A stretch of 64,000 nucleotides of DNA from JASHPR01 sp963795055 (lineage in GTDB: Bacteria; Actinomycetota; Actinomycetes; Streptosporangiales; Streptosporangiaceae). Positions 28,210 to 38,035 of this stretch are shown here, in pieces. The translations under genes and the position numbers were made by a program. Position 1 is the first letter of the stretch. Each line of letters begins with the position of its first letter. Location of the stretch: assembly GCA_963795055.1 (NCBI GenBank), contig CAWCGJ010000041.1, forward strand, positions 1-64,000, in the 5' to 3' direction. Under the pieces are notes generated by a model. The model was not told where the DNA came from and did no database searches. It saw nothing but the letters and a program-made list of their open reading frames with translations.

Positions 28210-28991
28210 CAGGCGAACGGCGCTACAAGCACCCCGGCCCGCTCGAGCGCCTCCCGGACCGCGCGCGCGAGCGTGACCGCCCCGGGAGTGTCACCGTGCA
28301 CGCACAGGGAACGGATGCTGACCTTCACGTCCTGCCCGTCGGCCGCCTCGACCGCGTGGCTGGTCGCGATGGCCGCGGCCTGCGCCGCGGCCCGGGCCGG
28401 GTCGCTGATCACGGCGCCCGGCTGGCCGCGGGGGACGAGCGTGCCGTCGGCGCGGTAGGCGCGGTCCGCGAAGCCCTCGGCGACCACGGTCAGCCCGGCG
28501 GCGGCCGCGGCGCGGGCGGCCTCGCTGCCGGGCAGGGCCAGCAGCGGCAGCGCGGGGTCGTAGGCGGTGATCGCGGCCGTGAGCGCGGCCGCCTGGGCCG
28601 GGTCCCTGGCGGCCCGGTGGTACAGGGCGCCGTGCGGCTTGACGTAACTGGCCTTTCCGCCTTCCGCCCGCGCGATCCCGTCCAGCGCCGCGATCTGGTA
28701 CAGCACCTCGGCGGTCAGCTCGTCCGCGGGCACGTCCATGTTCCTGCGGCCGAAGCCGGCCAGGTCACGGTAGGACACCTGGGCGCCGATCGACACCCGG
28801 CGCGCCACCGCGCCCGCGCAGGCGCGCCGGATCGTCAGCGGGTCGCCCGCGTGGAAGCCGCAGGCGATGTTGGCGCTGGTGACCACGCCCAGCAGGGCGT
28901 CGTCGTCACCGAGCCGCCAGGCGCCGAAGCTCTCGCCGAGATCGGCGTTCAGGTCGATGACGCCGGGCCCGGTGGTCGGCCCGCTGCTCAC
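28209..28991 (-). CDS. pxpA: 5-oxoprolinase subunit A (LamB/YcsF family)
   Basis: The 260-residue protein has the LamB/YcsF signatures IDLNADLGESFGAW, SANIACGFHAGDP, SYRDLAGFGRRNMDV, VKPHGALYH and the C-terminal SLCVHGDTPGAV. It is the subunit that opens the lactam of 5-oxoproline after phosphorylation by PxpBC. Its GTG start overlaps the preceding stop (TAGTG), and its own stop overlaps the pxpBC start, so all three genes of this strand are coupled. Confidence 0.94.
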   Translation of the reverse strand: MSSGPTTGPGVIDLNADLGESFGAWRLGDDDALLGVVTSANIACGFHAGDPLTIRRACAGAVARRVSIGAQVSYRDLAGFGRRNMDVPADELTAEVLYQIAALDGIARAEGGKASYVKPHGALYHRAARDPAQAAALTAAITAYDPALPLLALPGSEAARAAAAAGLTVVAEGFADRAYRADGTLVPRGQPGAVISDPARAAAQAAAIATSHAVEAADGQDVKVSIRSLCVHGDTPGAVTLARAVREALERAGVLVAPFA

Positions 28992-30679
28992 TACGCCGGT
29001 CCCCGCCGTGACCCGCCCGGCGGCCCCCCGGGCTCATGCGGGGGGAGGTCGTCCAGCGCATCGGCGATGTCCTTCTCGCTGCGCCCCGCCGACCGGATGG
29101 TGTCCATCAGCGTGTGCAGCACCGCGTGCCGGTCCTCGCCGAGGTCGAGCAGGCGCTGCGCGGCCTCCCACAGCTCCGGCGGGTCCCCGCGCCACAGCCG
29201 GTCGGCCAGCGCCAGGTGCCGGTCGATGTGCTCGTCGCCGGCCGCCCGCCCGGCCGGGCTGTCGTGGTCGGCGGCCAGCAGGATCCGGCGGTCCGCGGGC
29301 CGGGCCGGGTCGAGCGCGCCCAGGTCGGTGCCCCGGTAGCTGCCCTGCAGGATCCCGAACGCGAAGACCCGGCGGGCCAGCGCCTCCAGGTCGGAATCGG
29401 GCAGCAGCCTGGCCACGAGCCCCGGCTCCAGGCCGAACGAGACGGGATCGTGGTAGACGCGGGTGAACGTCCCCATCGAGTCGAACACCGCGTCCAGCGT
29501 GGCCCCGATCGCCTCGGCGTCCCGGCCCTCACGGACCCCGGCCCAGCGCACCCAGGCGGCGAGCACGTGCGGCATCGCGTGCTGCGCGGCTGGCGACAGC
29601 ATGACCTTGCGGGGCAGCCAGTCCAGCAGGAAGGTCTCGACCTTCGCCGGGCTCATCCGCAGCGGGCGGCCGAAGTCCTGGTCACAGCCGTACTCGACGA
29701 TATGGTCGGCGCAGCGGCTGGCCGCCTCGCGGTCCGAGAGGTTCTCGGCCTCGTCGGAGGCAAGGAACTCGGCCACGAGCATCGCCCGGCGGTCCTTGCG
29801 CCACGTCTGGGGCCGGGCGGCCGGCATGCTGCCCGCCGGCGGGGCCCCGGCCAGCGCGGCGCCCGCGGGCAGGGTCGGCGGCAGCGTGCGCACCCGGGCC
29901 CGGATGAACGCATGGTAGGACGGGAACGAGCTGCTGACCGGCGGGTCGGCCGCGCGCTCGGTGGCGGTGAGCGCCGACTCGAGCAGCCGGCGGGCCTGCG
30001 GCGGCTGGACCTGCGCGAACGAGGATGCGGACTGGCCGCAGTAGTCGAGCAGCTTGGCCACCTGCGAGGTGACCCAGCCGTCGCGGGCCAGGCCGCCGGC
30101 GTTGTAGTCCACGACCACCACGAGCGCGTGCTGTTCCTGGCCGGCGTAGCTGAAGACGCAGACGACCTCGTCGCGATCGCCGTAGGAGTCGGAGTTCAGG
30201 TAGCACTCGGCCGCCGCCACGGCCCCGACGTGCTCGGCCCACCCCGGCCGGGCCACGCCCCGCTCCATCAAGGCCAGCGCCGCCTGCTCGGCGCTGGCCG
30301 CCTGGCGCGGCGTGCCCAGGCACGCAATGCCGGACAGCAGGGCCAGCGCGGCCGGGCTGCCCTGCTGGGCCGCGTAGGCGACGAGCCCCTCGCCGACCAG
30401 CTCCTCCACATCGGCCCGGCGGCGCCGGCTCGGCCGCGTGCCCGGGCGCAGCGCGCGCTGACCCCACCAGGTGCCGAGCAGCTCGCTGACCATCAGTTCG
30501 GCATCGAGCGGGCTGCGGACGGCGAGCAGCTCCCTCGCGGCCCGCAGCATCTCCGCGAACAGCGCGTTCGGCGGCGACGCGGACGTCCCCGCGGCGGTCG
30601 GCCGCGCCTTCGGCGGGCCGGAGTGACCATGGTGACCCGGTCGGCCGGGAGGCTCTGCGCGTCGGCTCGGCGGATTCAC
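28991..30679 (-). CDS. Conserved hypothetical protein coupled to pxpA
   Basis: I do not recognise a characterised family. The 562-residue protein begins with a disordered Pro/His/Arg segment (about 1-35) and is otherwise helical and Ala-rich. It contains no membrane segment, signal peptide or nucleotide-binding motif that I can see. Possible landmarks are ECYLNSDSYGDRDEVVCVFSYAGQEQHALVVVVDYNAGGLARDGWV (about 160-205) and a C-terminal stretch LLDLGEDRHAVLHTLMDTI recalling DUF1841/SEC-C-associated helices. Its stop overlaps the pxpA GTG by one base, which implies co-translation, but similar Streptomyces proteins are found elsewhere as I recall, so a role in oxoproline metabolism is only a suggestion. 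Confidence 0.7.
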   Translation of the reverse strand: MNPPSRRAEPPGRPGHHGHSGPPKARPTAAGTSASPPNALFAEMLRAARELLAVRSPLDAELMVSELLGTWWGQRALRPGTRPSRRRRADVEELVGEGLVAYAAQQGSPAALALLSGIACLGTPRQAASAEQAALALMERGVARPGWAEHVGAVAAAECYLNSDSYGDRDEVVCVFSYAGQEQHALVVVVDYNAGGLARDGWVTSQVAKLLDYCGQSASSFAQVQPPQARRLLESALTATERAADPPVSSSFPSYHAFIRARVRTLPPTLPAGAALAGAPPAGSMPAARPQTWRKDRRAMLVAEFLASDEAENLSDREAASRCADHIVEYGCDQDFGRPLRMSPAKVETFLLDWLPRKVMLSPAAQHAMPHVLAAWVRWAGVREGRDAEAIGATLDAVFDSMGTFTRVYHDPVSFGLEPGLVARLLPDSDLEALARRVFAFGILQGSYRGTDLGALDPARPADRRILLAADHDSPAGRAAGDEHIDRHLALADRLWRGDPPELWEAAQRLLDLGEDRHAVLHTLMDTIRSAGRSEKDIADALDDLPPHEPGGPPGGSRRGPA

Positions 30680-31213
30680 GAGGCTAGCTTCCCAGATGCA
30701 CGCCGCCCGGTGCCACGCCCCGGCCCGGCGCGCCGCCCGTTTCTGCCCGTGTCGTCGCCTCCTTCGCCCGTGTCCTCAGCCTTCGCCGGCGCGGCCGGTA
30801 CCGCTGCTGCCCTGATACCGATAACGCCCGTCGCCGGCTTCGCTCCTCACCATGGCAGACTCTGCCCGTCCGGGTCAGCCGGGTGGACGATGAGGCGCGA
30901 TTTCCCGTCTATCGTGCCATGGGAGCCAGGGATCCGGATGCCGGGTGCGGCCGCGCGGCGGGCCCGCCGAAGGGGCGGCAACGATCCCGTAATATCCGAA
31001 TATTGCGGGCACAATTGCTCATTCGGTATGCGCATCCGGCGCCGGGCGCAGTTCCGGGGGCCGCTGGCCACCGGCGCGCCCCGGTGGCTATCGTTACCGA
31101 GTTGTCGCCGGTAGCTCTCTTGTGCGCGCAGTTGCCGCTAGCCTTCTTTGTGTCGCAGTGAGCAGGGAGGAACCGTTCATGGCTCGCGCTCGCACGGGTA
31201 CGGGGTGCCCCCG
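30680..31213. other. Divergent intergenic region upstream of the SpoIIE phosphatase
   Basis: About 530 bases separate the hypothetical gene from the phosphatase. Around 30989-31028 is an AT-rich island containing the dyad AATATCCGAATATT, a plausible promoter or operator region. A strong AGGGAGG site at 31164-31170 precedes a 12-codon open frame at 31179 that overlaps the phosphatase start. Overlapping longer frames here have no family resemblance. Confidence 0.45.
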
Positions 31214-31217
31214 GTGA
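31179..31217 (+). CDS. Possible 12-residue leader peptide of the SpoIIE phosphatase
   Basis: ATG at 31179 follows GGGAGGAA with good spacing and encodes MARARTGTGCPR. Its TGA overlaps the GTG of the phosphatase (GTGA), as in coupled genes. Alternatively, one base is missing here and these codons are the true N-terminus of the phosphatase. Confidence 0.35.
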   Translation: MARARTGTGCPR

Positions 31218-33340
31218 GCACAGGCACCTCCGTGCCGAAGCCTCGCGTGTCCGGCATGGACGTGTCGGATTCTGCGCTGCTGGCCGCGCTGGCTGACGAG
31301 GCGCCGTTCGGTTTCGCCTTCCTCGACGGTGATCTACGCTTCCGCCGGGTGAGCCAGGCCCTGGTGAGGCTGGGCGGGCGGGAGCCGGGTGAGTATGAGG
31401 GCCGCCGGCCCTCGGAGGTCTGGCCGTCTGGCCTGGGCCTGCGCGCCGAGGCCGCCGCGCGCCGGGTGTTGTCGTCCGGTGAGCCGGTGTCTGATCCCGG
31501 CCAGGGCGTCCCGGCGGGCGGGGAGGTACGGCACTGGGATCTGTCGTGGCTGCCGGCGCGTGATCCGGACGGGGAGCTCACCGGGGTGGTGTTCGTCGCT
31601 ACCGAGGTCACCGGCCGCAAGAACGCGCAGGAGGCGCTGCGGCGCAGCGAGGAGCGGTACCGGTCGCTGGTGCAGGCCGGGGCGCAGGTCGTCTGGGTCA
31701 CCACGCCGGCCGGCAAGATCGCGGAGGATTCGCCGGAATGGCGCGCGATCACCGGCCAGACGGCTGAGGAGTTCCTGGGCAGCGGCTGGCTGGACGCGGT
31801 TCATCCCGAGGACCGCGAGCGGGTCGAGCGCGAATGGGTGGGCTGCGTCGATACCGGCAAGCCGTTCGACGGCCGCTACCGGGTCCGGACCAAGTCGGGG
31901 TCCTACCGTCACTACGACGTGCGCGCCGTCCCGGTGGAGCGGGACGGGAAGATCATCGAGTGGATCGGCGCCAGCACCGATGTCACCGGGCAGCGTGAGG
32001 CAGAGGAGATGCGGGGCCGGCTGACCGAGCAGCTGTCGGCCGCGGCGCTGCGCACGGTGCGGTTGCAGCAGGCGACGTCGATGCTGGCCGAGGCCATCAC
32101 GGTGGAGCAGGTGGTCGAGGTCATCACCGAGGTGGGGCGGTCGGCGATCGGTGCCGAGCGGTCGGCGGTGGCGATGCTCGACCCCGAAAGGCTGCGGCTG
32201 CGCACGGTGAACCTGGCCGGGCTGCCGGACGGCCCGGGAGCGCCGCTGGGGGACACGCCGCTGGACGTGCCGAGCGTGCTGACCGCCGCGGTCCTGGCCC
32301 GCCGCCCGGTGCTGCTGGAGAACCCCGACAGCCTGCGCAGGCATTTCGAGGGCGAGGCCAGCGCCGAGCTGTTCTTGCAGCACACCGACGAGCGGGCGTG
32401 GGTGGGCCTTCCGCTGCTGGCGTCGGGCGCGCCGCTGGGCGCGCTGCGGTTCTCGTTCACCCGGCCCCGCAAGATCACCGATGAGGAGCGGGTGTTCCTG
32501 GAGGCGCTGGCGGGCCAGTGCGCGCTGGCGCTGGAGCGGGCGACGATGTTCGAGCGCGAGCACACCACGGCCGAGACGCTGCAGCGCAGCCTGCTGCCGG
32601 ACCGGCTGCCGACGATCCCGGGGATCATCCTGGAGGCCCGTTACCTGCCGGTGACCCGGAACATGGAGATCGGCGGCGACTGGTACGACGCGTTCCGGCT
32701 GCCGGACGGCAAGCTGGCGGTGGCCGCGGGCGACGTCATGGGCAAGGGCCTGACCGCGGCGGCCGGCATGGGCCGGGTCCGCAACGCGCTGCGCGCGCTG
32801 GCCCTGACCGACCCCCGGCCGGCCGCGGTGCTGGCCGGGCTGGACCGGCTGTTCATCGCCACCGAGCTGGAAGAGCAGGTGACGACCGTCGCGTACCTGG
32901 TCCTGGACCCGGCCAGCGGGGACGGCATGGCCGGCAGCGCGGGGCACCTGCCGCCGCTGCTGCTGTCGGTCGGCGAGGAGCCCCGGCTGGACCAGGCGGC
33001 GGCGGGCACGCCGCTGGGCTGGGCCAGCCCGCGCCAGCAGTACGCCTTCCGGCTGCCGCCCGGCCACACCGCGGTGCTGTACTCCGACGGGCTGGTGGAA
33101 AACCGCAGGCGCGGCCTGGACACCGGCCTGGACGAGCTGGTCGCGGTGGCCGCGCAGGCCCCGGTCCAGGCGGTGGAAGACCCGGCCGTGCTGCTGGAGT
33201 ACCTGGTAGACCGGATGATGACCGGCTACGAGCAAGACGACGACGTGACCGTGCTGGTGGTGCACAGTCCGCGGCGCGAGCCCGGAGCCCCGGCGAGGCG
33301 GGTCGGGACGACGGCGGCCGCGAGGAAGGGCAAGGCATGA
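31214..33340 (+). CDS. PAS-PAS-GAF-SpoIIE serine phosphatase
   Basis: This 708-residue PP2C-type phosphatase probably dephosphorylates an anti-sigma-factor antagonist and so controls an alternative sigma factor. A first PAS domain (FGFAFLDGDLRFRRVSQALVRLGG) and a second (YRSLVQAGAQVVWVTTPAGKI to WIGASTDVTGQ) sense a signal; a GAF domain follows (TSMLAEAITVEQVVEVI to GQCALALERA). The SpoIIE domain has the metal-binding motifs GGDWYDAF, GDVMGKGLTAAAGM, YSDGLVENRR and DDDVTVLVV. There is no kinase or STAS domain. The start is uncertain: I use the GTG at 31214, which overlaps a short upstream frame; ATG 31256 is possible. A small open frame overlaps its stop. Confidence 0.9.
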   Translation: MSTGTSVPKPRVSGMDVSDSALLAALADEAPFGFAFLDGDLRFRRVSQALVRLGGREPGEYEGRRPSEVWPSGLGLRAEAAARRVLSSGEPVSDPGQGVPAGGEVRHWDLSWLPARDPDGELTGVVFVATEVTGRKNAQEALRRSEERYRSLVQAGAQVVWVTTPAGKIAEDSPEWRAITGQTAEEFLGSGWLDAVHPEDRERVEREWVGCVDTGKPFDGRYRVRTKSGSYRHYDVRAVPVERDGKIIEWIGASTDVTGQREAEEMRGRLTEQLSAAALRTVRLQQATSMLAEAITVEQVVEVITEVGRSAIGAERSAVAMLDPERLRLRTVNLAGLPDGPGAPLGDTPLDVPSVLTAAVLARRPVLLENPDSLRRHFEGEASAELFLQHTDERAWVGLPLLASGAPLGALRFSFTRPRKITDEERVFLEALAGQCALALERATMFEREHTTAETLQRSLLPDRLPTIPGIILEARYLPVTRNMEIGGDWYDAFRLPDGKLAVAAGDVMGKGLTAAAGMGRVRNALRALALTDPRPAAVLAGLDRLFIATELEEQVTTVAYLVLDPASGDGMAGSAGHLPPLLLSVGEEPRLDQAAAGTPLGWASPRQQYAFRLPPGHTAVLYSDGLVENRRRGLDTGLDELVAVAAQAPVQAVEDPAVLLEYLVDRMMTGYEQDDDVTVLVVHSPRREPGAPARRVGTTAAARKGKA

Positions 33341-33438
33341 CGGATTCGGTACCATACCTGCGCGCGGGGCAGTCGTTTTCGCCGGGAACTATCGCTCAGC
33401 GGCCGCTGTTGTACGACCTACTCGCCGCCTGCGCCTAA
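33337..33438 (+). CDS. Candidate 33-residue small protein coupled to the SpoIIE phosphatase
   Basis: The ATG at 33337 overlaps the phosphatase TGA (ATGA), and GAGGAAGG lies 10 bases upstream. The 33 residues begin MTDSVPYLRAG and end LLAACA. I recognise no family. The overlap and ribosome-binding site make it a fair candidate for a translated small protein, but the codons are only moderately GC3-biased. Confidence 0.35.
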   Translation: MTDSVPYLRAGQSFSPGTIAQRPLLYDLLAACA

Positions 33439-33571
33439 GGTGGTGGACGGGAGACAAGCCGGTTCCGGCCGCGGTGATCCGCGGCAGGCGCCCGGCTTCC
33501 GGCACGGTCTTGGGAGCGGGACCCGCGCGATAGGGTCCATTTCTCGCCATACGGTTGCAGGAGAGGTGTCT

Positions 33572-33652
33572 GTGTCGCCTGCTAGTTCGGTCAGCCAGGG
33601 GTCGCCTGTTCGTCCGGTGCACCCGGCCGCCATCCAGCAAGGGAAGGGGTGA
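33572..33652 (+). CDS. Possible 26-residue leader open frame of the sigma factor gene
   Basis: GTG at 33572 follows CAGGAGAG with six-base spacing and opens a frame beginning VSPASSVSQG and ending in QQGKG. Its TGA overlaps the GTG start of the sigma factor (GTGA). It could be a coupled leader peptide, or the real N-terminus of the sigma factor if one G is missing from the run at 33646-33649; SigA proteins often start with such Ser/Ala/Lys-rich sequence. Confidence 0.35.
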   Translation: MSPASSVSQGSPVRPVHPAAIQQGKG

Positions 33653-35187
33653 CCGCGGTGGCAAGCGCTGCAAGCTCCGCAGCGCGGAGGCAGCCAAGGC
33701 CGACGGGCCAGGGCCCTTCGGCGCAGGGTTCATCGGGGCTGAGCACCCGCGTTCCCGCCCAGCCCGAGCGCTCGCGCCGGGCGTCGGGGCGGTCGGCCGC
33801 TGCCGTCCGGGAACGGGACGCCGAAGCGAGCCACGGCCCGGCGGCTGACGAGCCCGCCGGCGGGTCCGGCTACGACGGCGGCGACGAGAACCGGACCCCG
33901 GAGGCGGAATTCGCCGACCCGGCCGGGGACGAGCTGGATATCGAGGTTGACCTGGACGCCGAGCCTGACCTGGCTGCGGTCGCCGAGCTGGACGTCGAGG
34001 CGGACCTGGCCGAGCTCGAGCTCGTCGCCGGCGACGCCGAGGACGCGATCATCGAGCTGGACATCGACGGTGACGCCGCCGACGCGGCCGTCGAGCCGGA
34101 CGGCGCCGTGCCCGGGCCGGGCGCGGTCGCCGGCGACCAGGAGCCCGACGAGCCCGCCGTGGCCGAGGGCCAGGGCGGGCTGGTGAAGCCGGCCGGCGCG
34201 GAGAACGAGGACGAGGAGTTCGTCTACGGGGACGACGACGAGGACCTGCCTGCCGCTCAGGTGGCGGTCGCAGGGGCGACGTCAGACCCGGTCAAGGACT
34301 ACCTCAAGCAGATCGGCAAGGTCCCGCTGCTCAACGCCGAGCAGGAGGTCGAGCTGGCCAAGCGCATCGAGGCGGGCCTGTTCGCGGACGAGAAGCTGGC
34401 CGAGGGCCGGGCCACGCTGCGCCCGGAGGCCCGCGGCGACCTGGAGTGGATCGCCGACGACGGCCGGCGGGCCAAGGATCACCTGCTGGAGGCGAACCTG
34501 CGGCTGGTGGTCTCGCTGGCCAAGCGGTACACCGGCCGCGGCATGCTGTTCCTGGACCTGATCCAGGAGGGGAACCTCGGCCTGATCCGCGCGGTGGAGA
34601 AGTTCGACTACACCAAGGGCTACAAGTTCTCCACCTACGCCACGTGGTGGATCCGGCAGGCGATCACCCGGGCCATGGCCGACCAGGCCCGCACGATCCG
34701 GATCCCGGTGCACATGGTCGAGGTCATCAACAAGCTGGCCCGGGTGCAGCGGCAGATGCTGCAGGACCTGGGCCGGGAGCCGACCCCCGAGGAGCTGGCG
34801 GCCGAGCTGGACATGACCCCGGAGAAGGTCATCGAGGTCCAGAAGTACGGGCGCGAGCCGATCTCCCTGCACACCCCGCTGGGTGAGGACGGGGACAGCG
34901 AGTTCGGCGACCTGATCGAGGACTCCGAGGCCATCCAGCCGGGCGAGGCGGTCAGCTTCACGCTGCTGCAGGAGCAGCTGCACTCGGTGCTCGACACGCT
35001 GTCCGAACGCGAGGCGGGCGTGGTCTCCATGCGCTTCGGGCTGACCGACGGCCAGCCTAAGACGCTCGACGAGATCGGCAAGGTGTACGGGGTGACCCGG
35101 GAGCGCATCCGGCAGATCGAGTCGAAGACGATGTCGAAGCTGCGGCACCCGTCCCGCTCCCAGGTGCTGCGCGACTACCTCGACTGA
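33649..35187 (+). CDS. Principal RNA polymerase sigma factor (HrdB/SigA)
   Basis: The 512-residue protein is the housekeeping sigma-70. Residues 1-205 are a Ser/Ala-rich then strongly acidic region (DELDIEVDLDAEPD and more) replacing region 1.1, typical of actinobacteria. Region 1.2 is DPVKDYLKQIGKVPLLNAEQEVELAKRIEAGL; region 2 includes NLRLVVSLAKRYTGRGMLFLDLIQEGNLGL and the -10-recognition helix YKFSTYATWWIRQAI; region 3 has IRIPVHMVEVINKL; region 4 ends RERIRQIESKTMSKLRHPSRSQVLRDYLD. The GTG at 33649 follows AAGGGAAGGG. A strong hairpin terminator follows. In streptomycetes hrdB is likewise followed by a small zinc protein and parE. Confidence 0.95.
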   Translation: MTAVASAASSAARRQPRPTGQGPSAQGSSGLSTRVPAQPERSRRASGRSAAAVRERDAEASHGPAADEPAGGSGYDGGDENRTPEAEFADPAGDELDIEVDLDAEPDLAAVAELDVEADLAELELVAGDAEDAIIELDIDGDAADAAVEPDGAVPGPGAVAGDQEPDEPAVAEGQGGLVKPAGAENEDEEFVYGDDDEDLPAAQVAVAGATSDPVKDYLKQIGKVPLLNAEQEVELAKRIEAGLFADEKLAEGRATLRPEARGDLEWIADDGRRAKDHLLEANLRLVVSLAKRYTGRGMLFLDLIQEGNLGLIRAVEKFDYTKGYKFSTYATWWIRQAITRAMADQARTIRIPVHMVEVINKLARVQRQMLQDLGREPTPEELAAELDMTPEKVIEVQKYGREPISLHTPLGEDGDSEFGDLIEDSEAIQPGEAVSFTLLQEQLHSVLDTLSEREAGVVSMRFGLTDGQPKTLDEIGKVYGVTRERIRQIESKTMSKLRHPSRSQVLRDYLD

Positions 35188-35206
35188 GCCTGGCCGAGCG
35201 AAAAAC

Positions 35207-35238
35207 TGCGCCCGGTCCCCCGCGGGGGACCGGGCGCA
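35207..35238. terminator. Bidirectional hairpin after the sigma factor gene
   Basis: A 32-base perfect palindrome: TGCGCCCGGTCCCCCG and its exact complement. It lies 20 bases after the sigma factor stop and 20 before the stop of the convergent zinc-ribbon gene. AAAAAC precedes it, which reads as a T-run for the opposite strand. Confidence 0.85.
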
Positions 35239-35257
35239 CGAATGAGCAGCCCGGGGT

Positions 35258-35476
35258 TTATCTTTCCGCGGCCTGCTCCCGGGCGAGCCGGTCGGTCTCG
35301 TCCTGGATCTCGACGGCGACCTTGGCCAGCGCGTCGGCGTGCTTGCGGCTGTGATGGGCGCAGAACAGGAGCTCGCCAGAGCCGGGGAGCACGACCCGTA
35401 CGTAGGCCTGCGCGCCGCACCGGTCACACAGATCGGTGGCGTTCAGCGGCCTGCTCGGGGCCATAGCAGCGGTCAT
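35258..35476 (-). CDS. Small zinc-ribbon-like protein (DUF7455-type)
   Basis: The 72-residue protein has CDRCGAQAYVRVVLPGSGELLFCAHHSRKH (about residues 20-49), a Cys-x2-Cys plus Cys-His-His arrangement likely to bind zinc. Close homologues sit beside hrdB in streptomycetes and are annotated DUF7455; their role is unknown. The ATG at 35476 follows GAGGGAGG. The frame is open upstream but without similarity. Confidence 0.85.
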   Translation of the reverse strand: MTAAMAPSRPLNATDLCDRCGAQAYVRVVLPGSGELLFCAHHSRKHADALAKVAVEIQDETDRLAREQAAER

Positions 35477-35778
35477 GTCGCCTCCCTCGGCGGTGCGGTC
35501 CCGGCCGCTCGGCGCGGCCGGCCATGCAACCTGTCGTGGTCTCGTTATGCCCGACAACACTCTGCCGGACACCGCTTCTTCCCGCTGCGGCGCCGGATAC
35601 GCCGTAGGCGAACAGCGCGGGCCGGCCACCCGGACCGGTCCGCGCGCCGCCGGGGCGGGGCGGCGTGGCGGCACCGGACTGTCGTAGCGGGCGGCTAGTC
35701 TTCCTTCAGGCGCTGCCCGCCGCCCCGTACGTTCTCCCTTCAGGCGCCGACCGTCCCGCACGTCAGGAGACTCCCCGA
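35477..35778. other. Divergent promoter region between the zinc-ribbon gene and parE
   Basis: About 300 bases without a convincing gene. TACGCC-type and AACACT-like sequences near 35550-35610 are possible promoter elements but none is clear. The CAGGAGA at 35764-35770 is the ribosome-binding site of parE. Confidence 0.4.
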
Positions 35779-37932
<2,154 letters not shown>

Positions 37933-37963
37933 CCCAGTGCCGCACCCCGGGCCGGATGAGGGG

Positions 37964-38007
37964 AAATGTACCGAAAGGCTGGCCCGAGTCGGCCTTTCGG
38001 TACATTT
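37964..38007. terminator. Bidirectional terminator between parE and parC
   Basis: AAATGTACCGAAAGGC (37964-37979) and GCCTTTCGGTACATTT (37992-38007) are perfect 16-base inverted arms with a 12-base loop. The terminal AAA and TTT make it a terminator in both directions between convergent genes. Confidence 0.9.
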
Positions 38008-38035
38008 GCGCCCGAAGGCTCGCGGCCCGGGCCGG

